Assembly (NCBI GenBank): GCA_022793335.1
Contig: JAAWCQ010000004.1
Coordinates: forward strand, 186,001-250,000
Reading direction: 5' to 3'
DNA: 64,000 nt
DNA from: Clostridia bacterium
GTDB taxonomy: Bacteria > Bacillota > Clostridia > Christensenellales > UBA1242
The notes under the pieces are model-generated. The model was given only the letters and a program-made list of their open reading frames with translations, made no database searches and had not been told where the DNA came from. The position numbers were made by a program, and so were the translations under genes. This document shows positions 46,229 to 54,796 of this stretch, one piece after another. The first letter of the stretch is position 1. Every line of letters begins with the position of its first letter.

Positions 46229-47776
46229 TTATACATTTTTCTTTGCCCTTTTTTTAAGTTTAAACTTAGGAAAATTAAACTTCTTTTTTGCAAAGATAAC
46301 AAATGCTTTAATATCAATAAGGTTGAATACTGCAGCAAGAAGCACAAAGCTTGTAACGCCTGTAATTCCACCAAGCGCCAAAACAAAAAACAACGGCAAT
46401 ATATACTCGGCAAGACTTACTACAAAAGCAGTAAGTGCAGCTGACGGAATAATCAATATAAATATTTTTAATACTTTAGGCAACAATTTCAAGTCAGCCT
46501 TCACCTTCTTTTTAAGCAGAATGAAATTCAAAAGCGCAACGATTACATAATCAATTCCCATGCCCCAAATAAGAGAGTTTATTCCAATAAACTGAGGAAG
46601 CACCCAAAGAGATATAAACATTGCTATTCCACCAATTGCAAAGTTGATAAATGAGCGTTTCTCCATGCCAAGTGAGTTTAATAAAGCAGAGGTAATATTT
46701 GTAAGGCCAAGAGGTATTAAAACCCAAGCTGATGCTTGAAGAAGCGTTCCACTTAAAATGTTGTCATATAAGAATAGGCCTATCTGTTCACCCATTCCAA
46801 TAAAGACTGGAACAAACATTGCTGAAATAAAAAGTGCAAAGAATATGGAAGAGCTGACCCTCTCTTCAATATGTTTTTGATTATTTTGGGCGACTGCAGT
46901 CGAAATATCTGGCACTAACGCTGTGGAAAGTGAGCCGATAATTGTCGAAGGAATGAAAAGAAGAGGCATAGTCATTCCAACAGCCACACCAAACATACTC
47001 ATGGCTTGCGAGCTTGTATAACCAATGCTTGTCAGCCTTGCTGGAATAATAAAGGCAATCAAAGGCTGTGCAAAAGAGCCTACAACTCGCATAAGCGTGA
47101 TTGGAGTTGATTGTCTGACCAGTTGTGAAAATTGTTCCTTTCTTCCCCGTCCAAGTTTTCCGCCATAATAGAAAAACAACAGCAGCACATATATCATTGA
47201 CAAAAAGCAGGCAATAGTCATTGTCCAACCAATTCTTAAAGCATTTTCCATTGCTCCAAGTGCAGTTGAAATAACCAGAACGCCAAGCACAATCCTTACA
47301 ACTTGTTCATAAAACTCAGTTACACAAAGAGCAAAGTAGTTTCCCTTTCCCCATAGCGCCCCGCGAAAAACACTGTAAACAGAGGAAAAAATCAAGCTTG
47401 GAAGCAATACCAAAAGAATTATAAGACAACGCTCGTCCGTCAAAAAGTTTGAGAAAACCCCTCTAAACAGATAGACTATTAAACATAATAAAATTGACAA
47501 AACCAAAGAATAAATTAAAGCAACACTTACAAGTGAGCCCTCCCTCTTCTTATCTTTGCTTGCATTATATGAAGCAGTCATCCTTGAAATAATTAAAGGT
47601 AGTCCACTTGCTATAATAGTCATCAGCACCATAAAAACTGAAGACGCAACCTGATAAAGTCCCAGCCCCTCTGCGCCAATTACGCGTGATAAAATAATTC
47701 GATAAACAAAGCCTAATATTCTTGTTAAAAATGAAAATACAGTAATTAAAGCAACTGTCTTAAATAAAGATTTCAT
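46229..47776 (-). CDS. spoVB: SpoVB/MurJ-type polysaccharide flippase
   Basis: A 515-residue, roughly 14-segment membrane protein of the MOP flippase superfamily (SpoVB/MurJ/Wzx). The N-terminus, TVFSFLTRILGFVYRIILSR then IGAEGLGLYQVA, is typical of SpoVB-like proteins, as are SGLPLIISRMTASYNA and GMTMPLLFIPSTIIGSLSTA. These proteins flip lipid-linked cell-wall precursors; SpoVB is needed for spore cortex in B. subtilis, but related paralogues serve vegetative walls, so the exact role is open. The C-terminus is very basic (KKKFNFPKFKLKKRAKKN). GGAGAG precedes the ATG. It heads a unit with the DUF421 and DUF4363 genes. Confidence 0.88.
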   Translation of the reverse strand: MKSLFKTVALITVFSFLTRILGFVYRIILSRVIGAEGLGLYQVASSVFMVLMTIIASGLPLIISRMTASYNASKDKKREGSLVSVALIYSLVLSILLCLIVYLFRGVFSNFLTDERCLIILLVLLPSLIFSSVYSVFRGALWGKGNYFALCVTEFYEQVVRIVLGVLVISTALGAMENALRIGWTMTIACFLSMIYVLLLFFYYGGKLGRGRKEQFSQLVRQSTPITLMRVVGSFAQPLIAFIIPARLTSIGYTSSQAMSMFGVAVGMTMPLLFIPSTIIGSLSTALVPDISTAVAQNNQKHIEERVSSSIFFALFISAMFVPVFIGMGEQIGLFLYDNILSGTLLQASAWVLIPLGLTNITSALLNSLGMEKRSFINFAIGGIAMFISLWVLPQFIGINSLIWGMGIDYVIVALLNFILLKKKVKADLKLLPKVLKIFILIIPSAALTAFVVSLAEYILPLFFVLALGGITGVTSFVLLAAVFNLIDIKAFVIFAKKKFNFPKFKLKKRAKKNV

Positions 47777-47785
47777 ACTCTCTCC

Positions 47786-47814
47786 ACATATAACTTATTA
47801 AAGAAGAATACAAT
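47786..47814 (+). promoter_or_regulatory. Sigma-E-like promoter of the LysM gene
   Basis: ACATATA, 14 bp, AATACAAT. The -10 matches the sigma-E consensus CATACAnT at all but the first base, and the spacing is right; the -35 is approximate. Confidence 0.4.
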
Positions 47815-47835
47815 TTAATACTAAAGGAGGAAAGT

Positions 47836-47994
47836 TTGAAAAAAGAATTTAACAACATCTATATCGCACAAGAGAATGACAGTATTGACACGATTGCAAA
47901 AAAATATAACATAAGCCCTATAAAAATATTGATAGAAAACTCACTTACACCTGCCATGATTAAAAAAGGCGTATATTTAATTATTAAAACATAA
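47836..47994 (+). CDS. Single-LysM-domain mini-protein (52 residues)
   Basis: A tiny protein consisting of little more than one LysM domain: IYIAQENDSIDTIAKKYNIS followed by PIKILIENSL and MIKKGVYLII. LysM binds N-acetylglucosamine-containing glycans such as peptidoglycan or spore cortex. There is no signal peptide or partner domain, so it would act in the cytoplasm, for instance the mother cell during sporulation, unlike most LysM proteins. The start is the TTG at 47836, with a perfect AAAGGAGG five bases upstream; no ATG fits. A sigma-E-like promoter upstream supports a sporulation role (inference). It is divergent from spoVB and ends before a bidirectional terminator. Confidence 0.82.
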   Translation: MKKEFNNIYIAQENDSIDTIAKKYNISPIKILIENSLTPAMIKKGVYLIIKT

Positions 47995-48039
47995 CATAAT
48001 ACCTTGTTTTTATTGAAAAAGTTGTTTTAATTTAAAAAG

Positions 48040-48060
48040 CTAGTATGCGATGCATACTAG
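48040..48060. terminator. Bidirectional terminator
   Basis: Perfect 9-bp stem CTAGTATGC/GCATACTAG with a 3-base loop; T-rich on both exits, between convergent genes. Confidence 0.85.
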
Positions 48061-48067
48061 TCTTGTT

Positions 48068-48796
48068 TTATTTTAATTTTTTGTTTAATTTAAGCTTTTT
48101 AAAAAAATTGTTTATAAATTCTTCTATCTTTTTATTATATTTTGTTGAGAGATAAAGAAGCGTGACTGACACGACAATTATCACCGCCCAGACAATAAGT
48201 CCCCAGCCATGATATGGAATAACCTCCCCGCTTGAAAGATAACTTACAAGAAAAATACTTATAGGCCTTGTGACAAATTGAGTGGTCATAAAAAATGTCC
48301 AGCTCATATCAGTCAAACCTGCCACCATACATAAAACATCATCAGGGAAGAATGGCAACAGCATCATAAGCACAAAAGAGTATTTGCAGTTTGAGAGATA
48401 GTTTCTGCATTTTTTCTCCATATCTTTTCCGACCATAAACACAACAAGCTTTTTGCCAAAAACTCGTCCTAGAAAGAATGCAAAGGCACTTCCAAGCAAA
48501 ATTCCTGCAATTGACAAAAGCCCTGCCTCAAAAGGTCCATAAATTATACTTCCTGCGATAATAAGAATTGGAGATGGAATTGGAATGAAGGTCACCTGCA
48601 AAAATTGCAAAAATACGAAAGTCGACCTGCCCCAAAAGCCCAACTCCAGTATAAGCGCTTGAAGCTTTTCAACAGAATTAAACTTTTCCCAAAGGCCAGT
48701 TATGTTCAATATAAAATAACCAAGGCCAAGCAATGCCCCTAAAATAAGGCATACCAGCACAATCCTAAAAACTTTTTTGGTCAAAGACAATTCCAT
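48068..48796 (-). CDS. TVP38/TMEM64 family membrane protein
   Basis: A 242-residue membrane protein of the DedA/VTT (TVP38/TMEM64) superfamily, whose members act as lipid scramblases or transporters. The core motif region is visible: VTFIPIPSPILIIAGSIIYG, FAFFLGRVFGKKLV and LLPFFPDDVLCMVAGLTDMS with the family Pro and acidic residues. There are about five or six membrane segments and a Lys-rich C-terminal tail. The start is the ATG at 48796; in-frame codons further upstream lie within the promoter region. No Shine-Dalgarno sequence is present and TATAAT lies six bases before the ATG, so the mRNA may be leaderless, though no good -35 is seen. Confidence 0.9.
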   Translation of the reverse strand: MELSLTKKVFRIVLVCLILGALLGLGYFILNITGLWEKFNSVEKLQALILELGFWGRSTFVFLQFLQVTFIPIPSPILIIAGSIIYGPFEAGLLSIAGILLGSAFAFFLGRVFGKKLVVFMVGKDMEKKCRNYLSNCKYSFVLMMLLPFFPDDVLCMVAGLTDMSWTFFMTTQFVTRPISIFLVSYLSSGEVIPYHGWGLIVWAVIIVVSVTLLYLSTKYNKKIEEFINNFFKKLKLNKKLK

Positions 48797-48802
48797 GTTT
48801 TT

Positions 48803-48808
48803 ATTATA
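48803..48808 (-). promoter_or_regulatory. -10 element abutting the TVP38-family ATG
   Basis: TATAAT on the minus strand, six bases before the ATG at 48796. No recognisable -35 at 16-18 bp. Confidence 0.45.
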
Positions 48809-48888
48809 AATTAAATCATGCTTAAATATTCTCTTAAAATAAAATTTCAAAAGTATATTTTCACCTTTTGTACAAACAATAAAAGAAA

Positions 48889-48917
48889 TTGAAAATTATC
48901 TATATCAAGGATAAAAT
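48889..48917 (+). promoter_or_regulatory. Promoter of the VanW gene
   Basis: TTGAAA, 17 bp, TAAAAT, about 25 bp before the start; GGAGG lies in the short leader. Confidence 0.7.
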
Positions 48918-48941
48918 TAAAGTTTTAAATGGAGGCTTAAA

Positions 48942-50456
48942 TTGAAAAACAAAGAAAAAACTGCCGTGAAAAAATCAAAAGCATCACTTATTTGGCTTTT
49001 AGTAGTTGCCTTTATTGCTGTAAGTCTTTTGCTGTTTTGTCAGTTTTATTTTGGAGATGCAATAAGCAGCAAAACCACCTTTTATTCAAACACACATATA
49101 AACGGCATTGATGTTTCTGGCATGACCAAAAGTGAAGCCAATAATTTGCTTACAAACGCCCTATCTGACAACAAAAACAATATCAGCATTACTTTAAAAG
49201 ATGATGACAAAACATGGAAAATTGAAGGCAGCGAGCTTGGCTATATTGGCAATATAGAGCCCACACTTGAAGAGGTGCTCTCTTATGGGCATGGTGGAAA
49301 TATATTTACAAAAAAGAAGGTCGAAAATGATATCAAGAAAAATGGCCTGTTTGTCAATGTTCCATTTGAAGATATCTATGGCGGAATGGAAGATTCTCTT
49401 GAAAAAATTATAAGCGAGGTTGAAGTTGCACCAAAAAGCGCAAACATAAACTTTGACCCAAGCTCACAAACCATGTTTACACAAGGAAACTTAACTGCAG
49501 GCAGAATTGTCGATAGAGACGCTCTCAAAAACAAACTATCATCTATGCTTGCAACTGGCGAATTTGAAACAATCGAAATTCCCTTCATTGAAGTGCTTCC
49601 GCAAGATAATCTGGATAGTTTTATCGAAAACATAAGCCTTCGTGCAAGTTTTTCAACCGATTATTCCTCTTCATCTAGTGACAGAAAATCAAATGTCAAA
49701 CTTGCTTTATCACAATTTAACGGAATGATTGTTGAGCCTGGTGAAGAAATTTCTTTTAATAAAGTCACAGGTGCAAGAACAAAAGAAAATGGCTATAAAA
49801 CAGCCAAAATAATCATTGGCGGAAAATATGTCGATGGTGTAGGCGGTGGCGTATGCCAGGCATCTACCACCCTATACAATGCCCTCATTCGTGCCGACCT
49901 TGAAATTCTTCAAGTAAATCATCATACCCTTCCTGCTTCTTATGTTCCACTTTCCTTTGACGCAATGGTAAGCGAAGGCTATGCCGACCTGCGTTTTAAG
50001 AACAACACTCCTGTGCCAATCTTTATCAAAACCATTTGCACAGCCTCAACTGCAACTGTTGAAATTTATGGTCAGCCACTTGAAGATGGCGTGACAATCA
50101 AAACCAAAGCAGTGCTTGTCAAAGTGCTTGCACATGGCGGAGATGACATTATAACCGATTATAAAGGTGAATATGAAGATAAAGTGCTTTATAAAGGTGA
50201 ATATTACAGACTTAAATTCCCACAAGAAGGCTATGAGTCAAAAGGCTTTATTGAATATTACAAAGATGGTGAAAAAATCAGCGAAAAAGAAATTCGACAT
50301 GACAAATATCAGGCTCAAAATGGAATTATTGTTGAAGGCTGTTGGTCTCTTGAAGATGGAATGACCATTCCAAGCAATTCTGTAAGGTATATCCCACCTC
50401 AAAAAGTCAATAAAGATACTGAAAAAAATGCTAAAGCAAGATGGCATTTGGATTAA
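48942..50456 (+). CDS. VanW family protein with peptidoglycan-binding-like domain
   Basis: A 504-residue envelope protein with one N-terminal membrane segment (residues 15-36). A PG_binding_4-type region follows (HINGIDVSGMTKSEANNLLT, then VDRDALKNKLSSMLATGEFE). The VanW domain, about residues 240-375, has the signatures SQFNGMIVEPGEEISFNKVT, GGGVCQASTTLYNALIRADL and HTLPASYVPL. VanW accompanies some vancomycin resistance clusters but is widespread in Clostridia as a housekeeping wall protein of unknown mechanism; no van genes are near, so resistance should not be inferred. The start is the TTG at 48942 with GGAGG six bases upstream. It is a single gene with its own promoter and terminator. 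Confidence 0.92.
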   Translation: MKNKEKTAVKKSKASLIWLLVVAFIAVSLLLFCQFYFGDAISSKTTFYSNTHINGIDVSGMTKSEANNLLTNALSDNKNNISITLKDDDKTWKIEGSELGYIGNIEPTLEEVLSYGHGGNIFTKKKVENDIKKNGLFVNVPFEDIYGGMEDSLEKIISEVEVAPKSANINFDPSSQTMFTQGNLTAGRIVDRDALKNKLSSMLATGEFETIEIPFIEVLPQDNLDSFIENISLRASFSTDYSSSSSDRKSNVKLALSQFNGMIVEPGEEISFNKVTGARTKENGYKTAKIIIGGKYVDGVGGGVCQASTTLYNALIRADLEILQVNHHTLPASYVPLSFDAMVSEGYADLRFKNNTPVPIFIKTICTASTATVEIYGQPLEDGVTIKTKAVLVKVLAHGGDDIITDYKGEYEDKVLYKGEYYRLKFPQEGYESKGFIEYYKDGEKISEKEIRHDKYQAQNGIIVEGCWSLEDGMTIPSNSVRYIPPQKVNKDTEKNAKARWHLD

Positions 50457-50508
50457 GCAGCTTTATTTAGTTTGTTGAAAAAAAATTATCAAAAAATAAC
50501 AAAATAAT

Positions 50509-50538
50509 AAAAAATACTGGGCAAAGCCAGTATTTTTT
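50509..50538. terminator. Bidirectional terminator
   Basis: Stem AAAAAATACTGG/CCAGTATTTTTT with a 6-base loop, between the convergent VanW and CCA-adding enzyme genes. Confidence 0.9.
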
Positions 50539-50541
50539 GGT

Positions 50542-51783
50542 TTAAAGATATTTCAATTTTTGTTCTACAGCTTGAATAAGCTCTTCCTTTTCATTTGACA
50601 ATTTTCCATCAAAAACATCACTTAACAGGCTTTCTAAAATTGGGTTATAACGATTTGGTTTCACTGTTGGATAATGTTTCTTAATATCATCACCGCTTAT
50701 TTTAAGCTCTTTTACATTCATAATAAGACGATGCGAAATAATGTATTTATAGAAGAATTGATATTTATTTGCAAGGTATTTTGATTTATGAATTAAAAGC
50801 AGATAAATCTGAGGGAAATTGTTGAAATATTTGAAAAAGTATGGTTTATTTTGCTGTCTATTTAAAGCTTCATAATAGCCTGAAAGAATGTTTATGTAGT
50901 TTTCAGCCATTTTTTTGCTCAATCCAAAAGAGTCAGACAAAATTAAATTAAGATAATAAGAAATTGATATTGGGTTTACATTATCAATAAGGTCAATTAA
51001 AAAGCCTTGTGATTTGTGGCTTACCTTCTTGACCATTTTAAATTTCAGCCTTTGCTGGTCAATTCCAAATACCTGCCAAAGCCCTCCTTTATTGAAATAA
51101 TTCAATGCCTTCATATAGGCTCTTGGTTTTGACAGACCTTTATATTTGTTTGGACTATGCAAGATTTTAGTAATTTCATAAACTAGGCGTTCTCCAGAAA
51201 TATCCCGAAGATTTTCTTTGTGCCTGAAAGCACTTTCCAGTGTTTCTCTTTCTATTTTGAAATTAAGCTCACATTGAAATCTAAACAGTCTTAAAATACG
51301 CACACCGTCGTGGCAAAAGACTTCATCTGGAGTTTCAACTGTTCTTAAAATCCTCTTTTTGACATCTTCTTGACCATTATAGAAATCTACAATTTTATCA
51401 TTTTTTATATCATAATAAATTGCATTGCAGGTAAAATCTCTTCTTTTTGCGTCTTCTTCTACCGATTGAATAAATTCAACGCTCTCAGGGCTGTGCTGTC
51501 CACTGTTCTCTGGATAAAAATCCCTTCTGAAAGTGGTATATTCATATATTTCTTCACCGCGTTTTATTGTTGCAGTGCCAAGTATTTTACTTTTTACTTT
51601 AAATTCAAATTCGCTTCCCTTTAAAAGCTTTTCAACCTTATCGAGAGTAAGGCTTGAACAAATATCAACATCATCATTCTTCACACCCAGAAGTTGATTT
51701 CGCACAAACCCTCCAACGACATAAAGCTCTGTTGGAAAAAGTGACGCAAGCCTATTTAATGGTTGTGATATCTTTATTTGCAT
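50542..51783 (-). CDS. cca: CCA tRNA nucleotidyltransferase
   Basis: A class II nucleotidyltransferase that adds or repairs the 3' CCA of tRNA. The 413-residue protein has the catalytic head: VVGGFVRN (residues 22-29), the metal-binding DVDIC (38-42), EYTTFRRDFYPENSGQHSPE, DAKRRDFTCNAIYYD, and the nucleotide-selecting region DGVRILRLFRFQCELNF with RDISGERLVYE. Downstream is a helical body without an HD phosphohydrolase motif. The related poly(A) polymerase I is Gram-negative, so the CCA-adding role is preferred. AAGGGG precedes the ATG. The one tRNA in the window already encodes its CCA, so the enzyme may act mainly in repair. Confidence 0.92.
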   Translation of the reverse strand: MQIKISQPLNRLASLFPTELYVVGGFVRNQLLGVKNDDVDICSSLTLDKVEKLLKGSEFEFKVKSKILGTATIKRGEEIYEYTTFRRDFYPENSGQHSPESVEFIQSVEEDAKRRDFTCNAIYYDIKNDKIVDFYNGQEDVKKRILRTVETPDEVFCHDGVRILRLFRFQCELNFKIERETLESAFRHKENLRDISGERLVYEITKILHSPNKYKGLSKPRAYMKALNYFNKGGLWQVFGIDQQRLKFKMVKKVSHKSQGFLIDLIDNVNPISISYYLNLILSDSFGLSKKMAENYINILSGYYEALNRQQNKPYFFKYFNNFPQIYLLLIHKSKYLANKYQFFYKYIISHRLIMNVKELKISGDDIKKHYPTVKPNRYNPILESLLSDVFDGKLSNEKEELIQAVEQKLKYL

Positions 51784-51800
51784 AATTCCCCTTTTTTATT

Positions 51801-51829
51801 ATATTACTTTTTTTTAAATACAATGTCAA
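51801..51829 (-). promoter_or_regulatory. Promoter of cca
   Basis: TTGACA, 17 bp, TAATAT. The predicted start is only about 11 bases before the ATG, just ahead of the AAGGGG site. Confidence 0.75.
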
Positions 51830-51846
51830 TTCAATTTATAATAATG

Positions 51847-51876
51847 TTGACTTTACAATCAAATTTGTTGTATAAT
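51847..51876 (+). promoter_or_regulatory. Promoter of the P-type ATPase gene
   Basis: TTGACT, 18 bp, TATAAT. The leader would be about 110 nt, the longest for a clear promoter in this half of the window apart from rpoBC. I see no known riboswitch in it. Confidence 0.7.
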
Positions 51877-51993
51877 GGCTAAAGATGCTATGTCTATATA
51901 GAAAAACTAAACCAAAGCTAAAATATCAAACAAAAAAATCGATTTTAAGAATTAAAGTTTGAGTTGCAATAGTAAAATAGTAAAGGTATGAAG

Positions 51994-54597
51994 ATGAAGA
52001 AACAAAAAAACGAAGAAGAAAAGGTTGAACAAAAAGGATTAGTTAAATCAGAAATAAGATTTACTCGAAGATTTTCCTCCGACAGTCGATTGGAAATTCT
52101 TTTTTATACAATTGAAGCCGTCGAAAGAAACAAAGGTTTCATACATAGATTTAAGAAAAATTTCCAGCAGAAATTTGCCCGCAAAGAAAAGGAAGAAAAG
52201 CCAGCTGTTACTGATGCTGTCGAAAGATATAATACAGAAATTACTAATGGGCTTAGTGACGAACAAGTTCAAGCACGAATTGACGCCAATCTTGAAAACA
52301 GCACTAAAGTAAAATCATCAAAGTCTTATGCTTCAATTTTCTTTAAAAACATCTTCACATTCTTCAACATGCTTTGGCTTATCATTGCAGTTGCTCTCAT
52401 TGTTGTAGGCTCTTATGGCGACCTTGTATTCATATTTGTTATTGTAGCAAACACGGCAATTGCCATCATTCAAGAGATAAGGGCAAAAACAGCGGTTGAG
52501 AAATTATCCATTGTCACAACACCTCTTGTCAAAACGATAAGAAATGGCAAAGAATATGACGTCCCTGCCGATAAACTTGTGCTTGACGATATCATTCTGC
52601 TTTCAAGCGGAAATCAAATTCCTTCAGACTGTGTCATTTTGGATGGCGTGGTTGAAGTAAATGAAAGTCTTTTGACAGGCGAATCAAACGCGATTGAAAA
52701 AACCAAAGATGGCAACCTTATGTCAGGTAGTTTCATTGTGTCTGGCCAGTGCTATGCCAGAGTAGATAAAATTGGAAGAGACAACTATATTTATCAGATG
52801 GCAAAGAAAGCCAAGGAATTTAAAACTCCTCAATCAAACCTGTTTAAAGACTTAAACAGACTTATTAAATATATCGGTATTGCACTTGTTCCTATCGGCG
52901 CACTCACCTTTCTTAAAGAATTTAAAATTGCAGGATCAACTATTCAAGAGCAAATTGCGCACACCAGTGGCGCGCTCACAAGTATGATTCCTGCGGGAAT
53001 GTTTTTGCTTGTAACCATCAGTTTATCAGTCGGCGTAGTCAAGCTTACCCGCAAAAAAACCTTGGTGCGCGATTTATATTCAATCGAAATGCTTGCCAGA
53101 ACAAATGTGTTATGCCTCGACAAAACTGGCACAATCACTGACGGTACAATGAAAGTAGTTGATTTTCTCACTTACACCAAAAAACGCAAATCAAGTGTGC
53201 AAAAACTTCTATCAAATGTGCTTAATGTTCAAAAAACCACAAATGCGACTTCAAATGCAATGATAAAAGAATTTGGCAGAAGTGACGAGTTTCGCGCGCT
53301 TAATATAGCAGAATTTTCATCAGAACGCAAATATTCAATTACACAACTATCAAATAAAAAGATTTATTTCTTAGGCGCACCTACTAGAATTGGCTGTGAA
53401 ATAACTCCTGAGCAGCATGAGCTTATTAAAGATTATCTTAATAAAGGCTTGCGTGTGCTTGCCTTCGCTGAGCAAGATGGTGGCACCTTTGATAAAAAGA
53501 TGAGCGGAAAAAAATCTGTGCTTCTTTCACTTATTGTAATAGAAGAACATATTCGAGATGATGCAATCGAGACTATTCAGTGGTTTAAAGATAATGGCGT
53601 TGAAGTCAAAATCATTTCTGGAGATGACCCAGCAACTGTATCTAAAATCGCTGGCAGAGTTGGCGTAAGAAATCATGAAAAGTTTATCTCCCTCGAAAAT
53701 GTTTCACTTAAAGAGGTGGAACAACTTGCAGACCAGTTTACTGTATTTGGAAGAGTGACCCCAGAACAAAAATTCACCATAGTCAAAGCCCTCAAAAACA
53801 AAGGCAAAGTCGTTGCTATGACAGGCGATGGCGTAAATGACACCCTCGCACTTAAAGAAGCAGACTGCTCTATCGCTATGGCGGACGGAAGCGAAGTGGC
53901 AAGAAACATATCAAAACTTGTGCTTCTTGAATCAAACTTCTCTTCACTTCCTACAGTTGTAAAAGAAGGCAGACAGGTGGTAAACAATGTTCAAAATTCA
54001 TCTTCGCTTTTCCTTATGAAAACCTTCTTTGCCATTTCTCTTACACTTATCACCCTGTTCCTTGGCATTGCATATCCTTTTAAACCAAGTATGATGATGC
54101 TTCTTGAAAGTTTTGTAATTGGCCTTCCTTCATTCATGTTGACATTTGAGCCAAATACTAAACCAATCAGTGGAAATTTCCTGCCGCAAGTTTTGAAGCG
54201 TTCTATTCCAAGAGCACTGCTTATGCTTGTAAATGTAATGATTATAATTGTGTTGTTCAACTATCAAGGTGATGGCATTCAACTGCTTCAAGACAACGAA
54301 TATTACACCCTTGCCGTACTTGTAATGACTTATACTGGTTTCTTAAACCTTGCCGGTCTATGCTGGCCAATATCGCTATTAAAAGCTTTAACCGTGGGAA
54401 TATCCTTTGTAGGCACAACCTGTGCAATCATCGCCCTGCCTAAGTTTTTCAACATAACCACAAGCAGCTTGATGGTATTCTCAACCTTCTTTGCAATCAT
54501 ACTTGTTTCAATCATCTTGATTGTGCTTGTCAAACTCAATCAAAAACGGCTTGACAAACTTCGAGAACGGATTATTCGATTGCTTCAAAAATCATAG
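51994..54597 (+). CDS. P-type cation-transporting ATPase (CtpE-like)
   Basis: An 867-residue P-type ATPase. The actuator motif LTGESNAIEK, the phosphorylation site DKTGTITDG with Asp376, the nucleotide-binding KYSITQLS region and the hinge TGDGVNDTLALKEAD are all intact, so it should be active. About ten membrane segments are present, with no N-terminal metal-binding domain. In segment M4 the usual Ca2+/Mg2+-pump PEGL is PAGM (residues 333-336). Layout resembles CtpE-type calcium transporters, but ion specificity cannot be read. An ~80-residue charged cytoplasmic N-terminus precedes the conserved part. The ATG at 51994 is preferred to the one at 51988 because AAAGG is then seven bases away. 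Confidence 0.88.
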   Translation: MKKQKNEEEKVEQKGLVKSEIRFTRRFSSDSRLEILFYTIEAVERNKGFIHRFKKNFQQKFARKEKEEKPAVTDAVERYNTEITNGLSDEQVQARIDANLENSTKVKSSKSYASIFFKNIFTFFNMLWLIIAVALIVVGSYGDLVFIFVIVANTAIAIIQEIRAKTAVEKLSIVTTPLVKTIRNGKEYDVPADKLVLDDIILLSSGNQIPSDCVILDGVVEVNESLLTGESNAIEKTKDGNLMSGSFIVSGQCYARVDKIGRDNYIYQMAKKAKEFKTPQSNLFKDLNRLIKYIGIALVPIGALTFLKEFKIAGSTIQEQIAHTSGALTSMIPAGMFLLVTISLSVGVVKLTRKKTLVRDLYSIEMLARTNVLCLDKTGTITDGTMKVVDFLTYTKKRKSSVQKLLSNVLNVQKTTNATSNAMIKEFGRSDEFRALNIAEFSSERKYSITQLSNKKIYFLGAPTRIGCEITPEQHELIKDYLNKGLRVLAFAEQDGGTFDKKMSGKKSVLLSLIVIEEHIRDDAIETIQWFKDNGVEVKIISGDDPATVSKIAGRVGVRNHEKFISLENVSLKEVEQLADQFTVFGRVTPEQKFTIVKALKNKGKVVAMTGDGVNDTLALKEADCSIAMADGSEVARNISKLVLLESNFSSLPTVVKEGRQVVNNVQNSSSLFLMKTFFAISLTLITLFLGIAYPFKPSMMMLLESFVIGLPSFMLTFEPNTKPISGNFLPQVLKRSIPRALLMLVNVMIIIVLFNYQGDGIQLLQDNEYYTLAVLVMTYTGFLNLAGLCWPISLLKALTVGISFVGTTCAIIALPKFFNITTSSLMVFSTFFAIILVSIILIVLVKLNQKRLDKLRERIIRLLQKS

Positions 54598-54766
54598 GTG
54601 ACTTTATAAGTTGATTACATTCAAAAAACAACGGTTGGCTTTGCAAATCGATTGTTCTTAAAGACAGAGCTGGGCTTAGCAAAAAACGACAACCTAGTCA
54701 AAATTAAATTTTTAATTTTATTAAGAAAATTAAGAAAATATCGAATTAAAGAAATTATAAAACAAA

Positions 54767-54793
54767 AAAAGCAAGTCAAATTGACTTGCTTTT
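54767..54793. terminator. Bidirectional terminator
   Basis: Stem AAAAGCAAGTCAA/TTGACTTGCTTTT with a single-base centre, A-rich on one side and T-rich on the other, between convergent genes. Confidence 0.9.
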
Positions 54794-54796
54794 ATT

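Noticed and set aside
48942..50456. VanW gene as evidence for vancomycin resistance
   Set aside because: No vanA/B-type ligase, vanH, vanX or two-component genes are near; VanW proteins are common in Clostridia.
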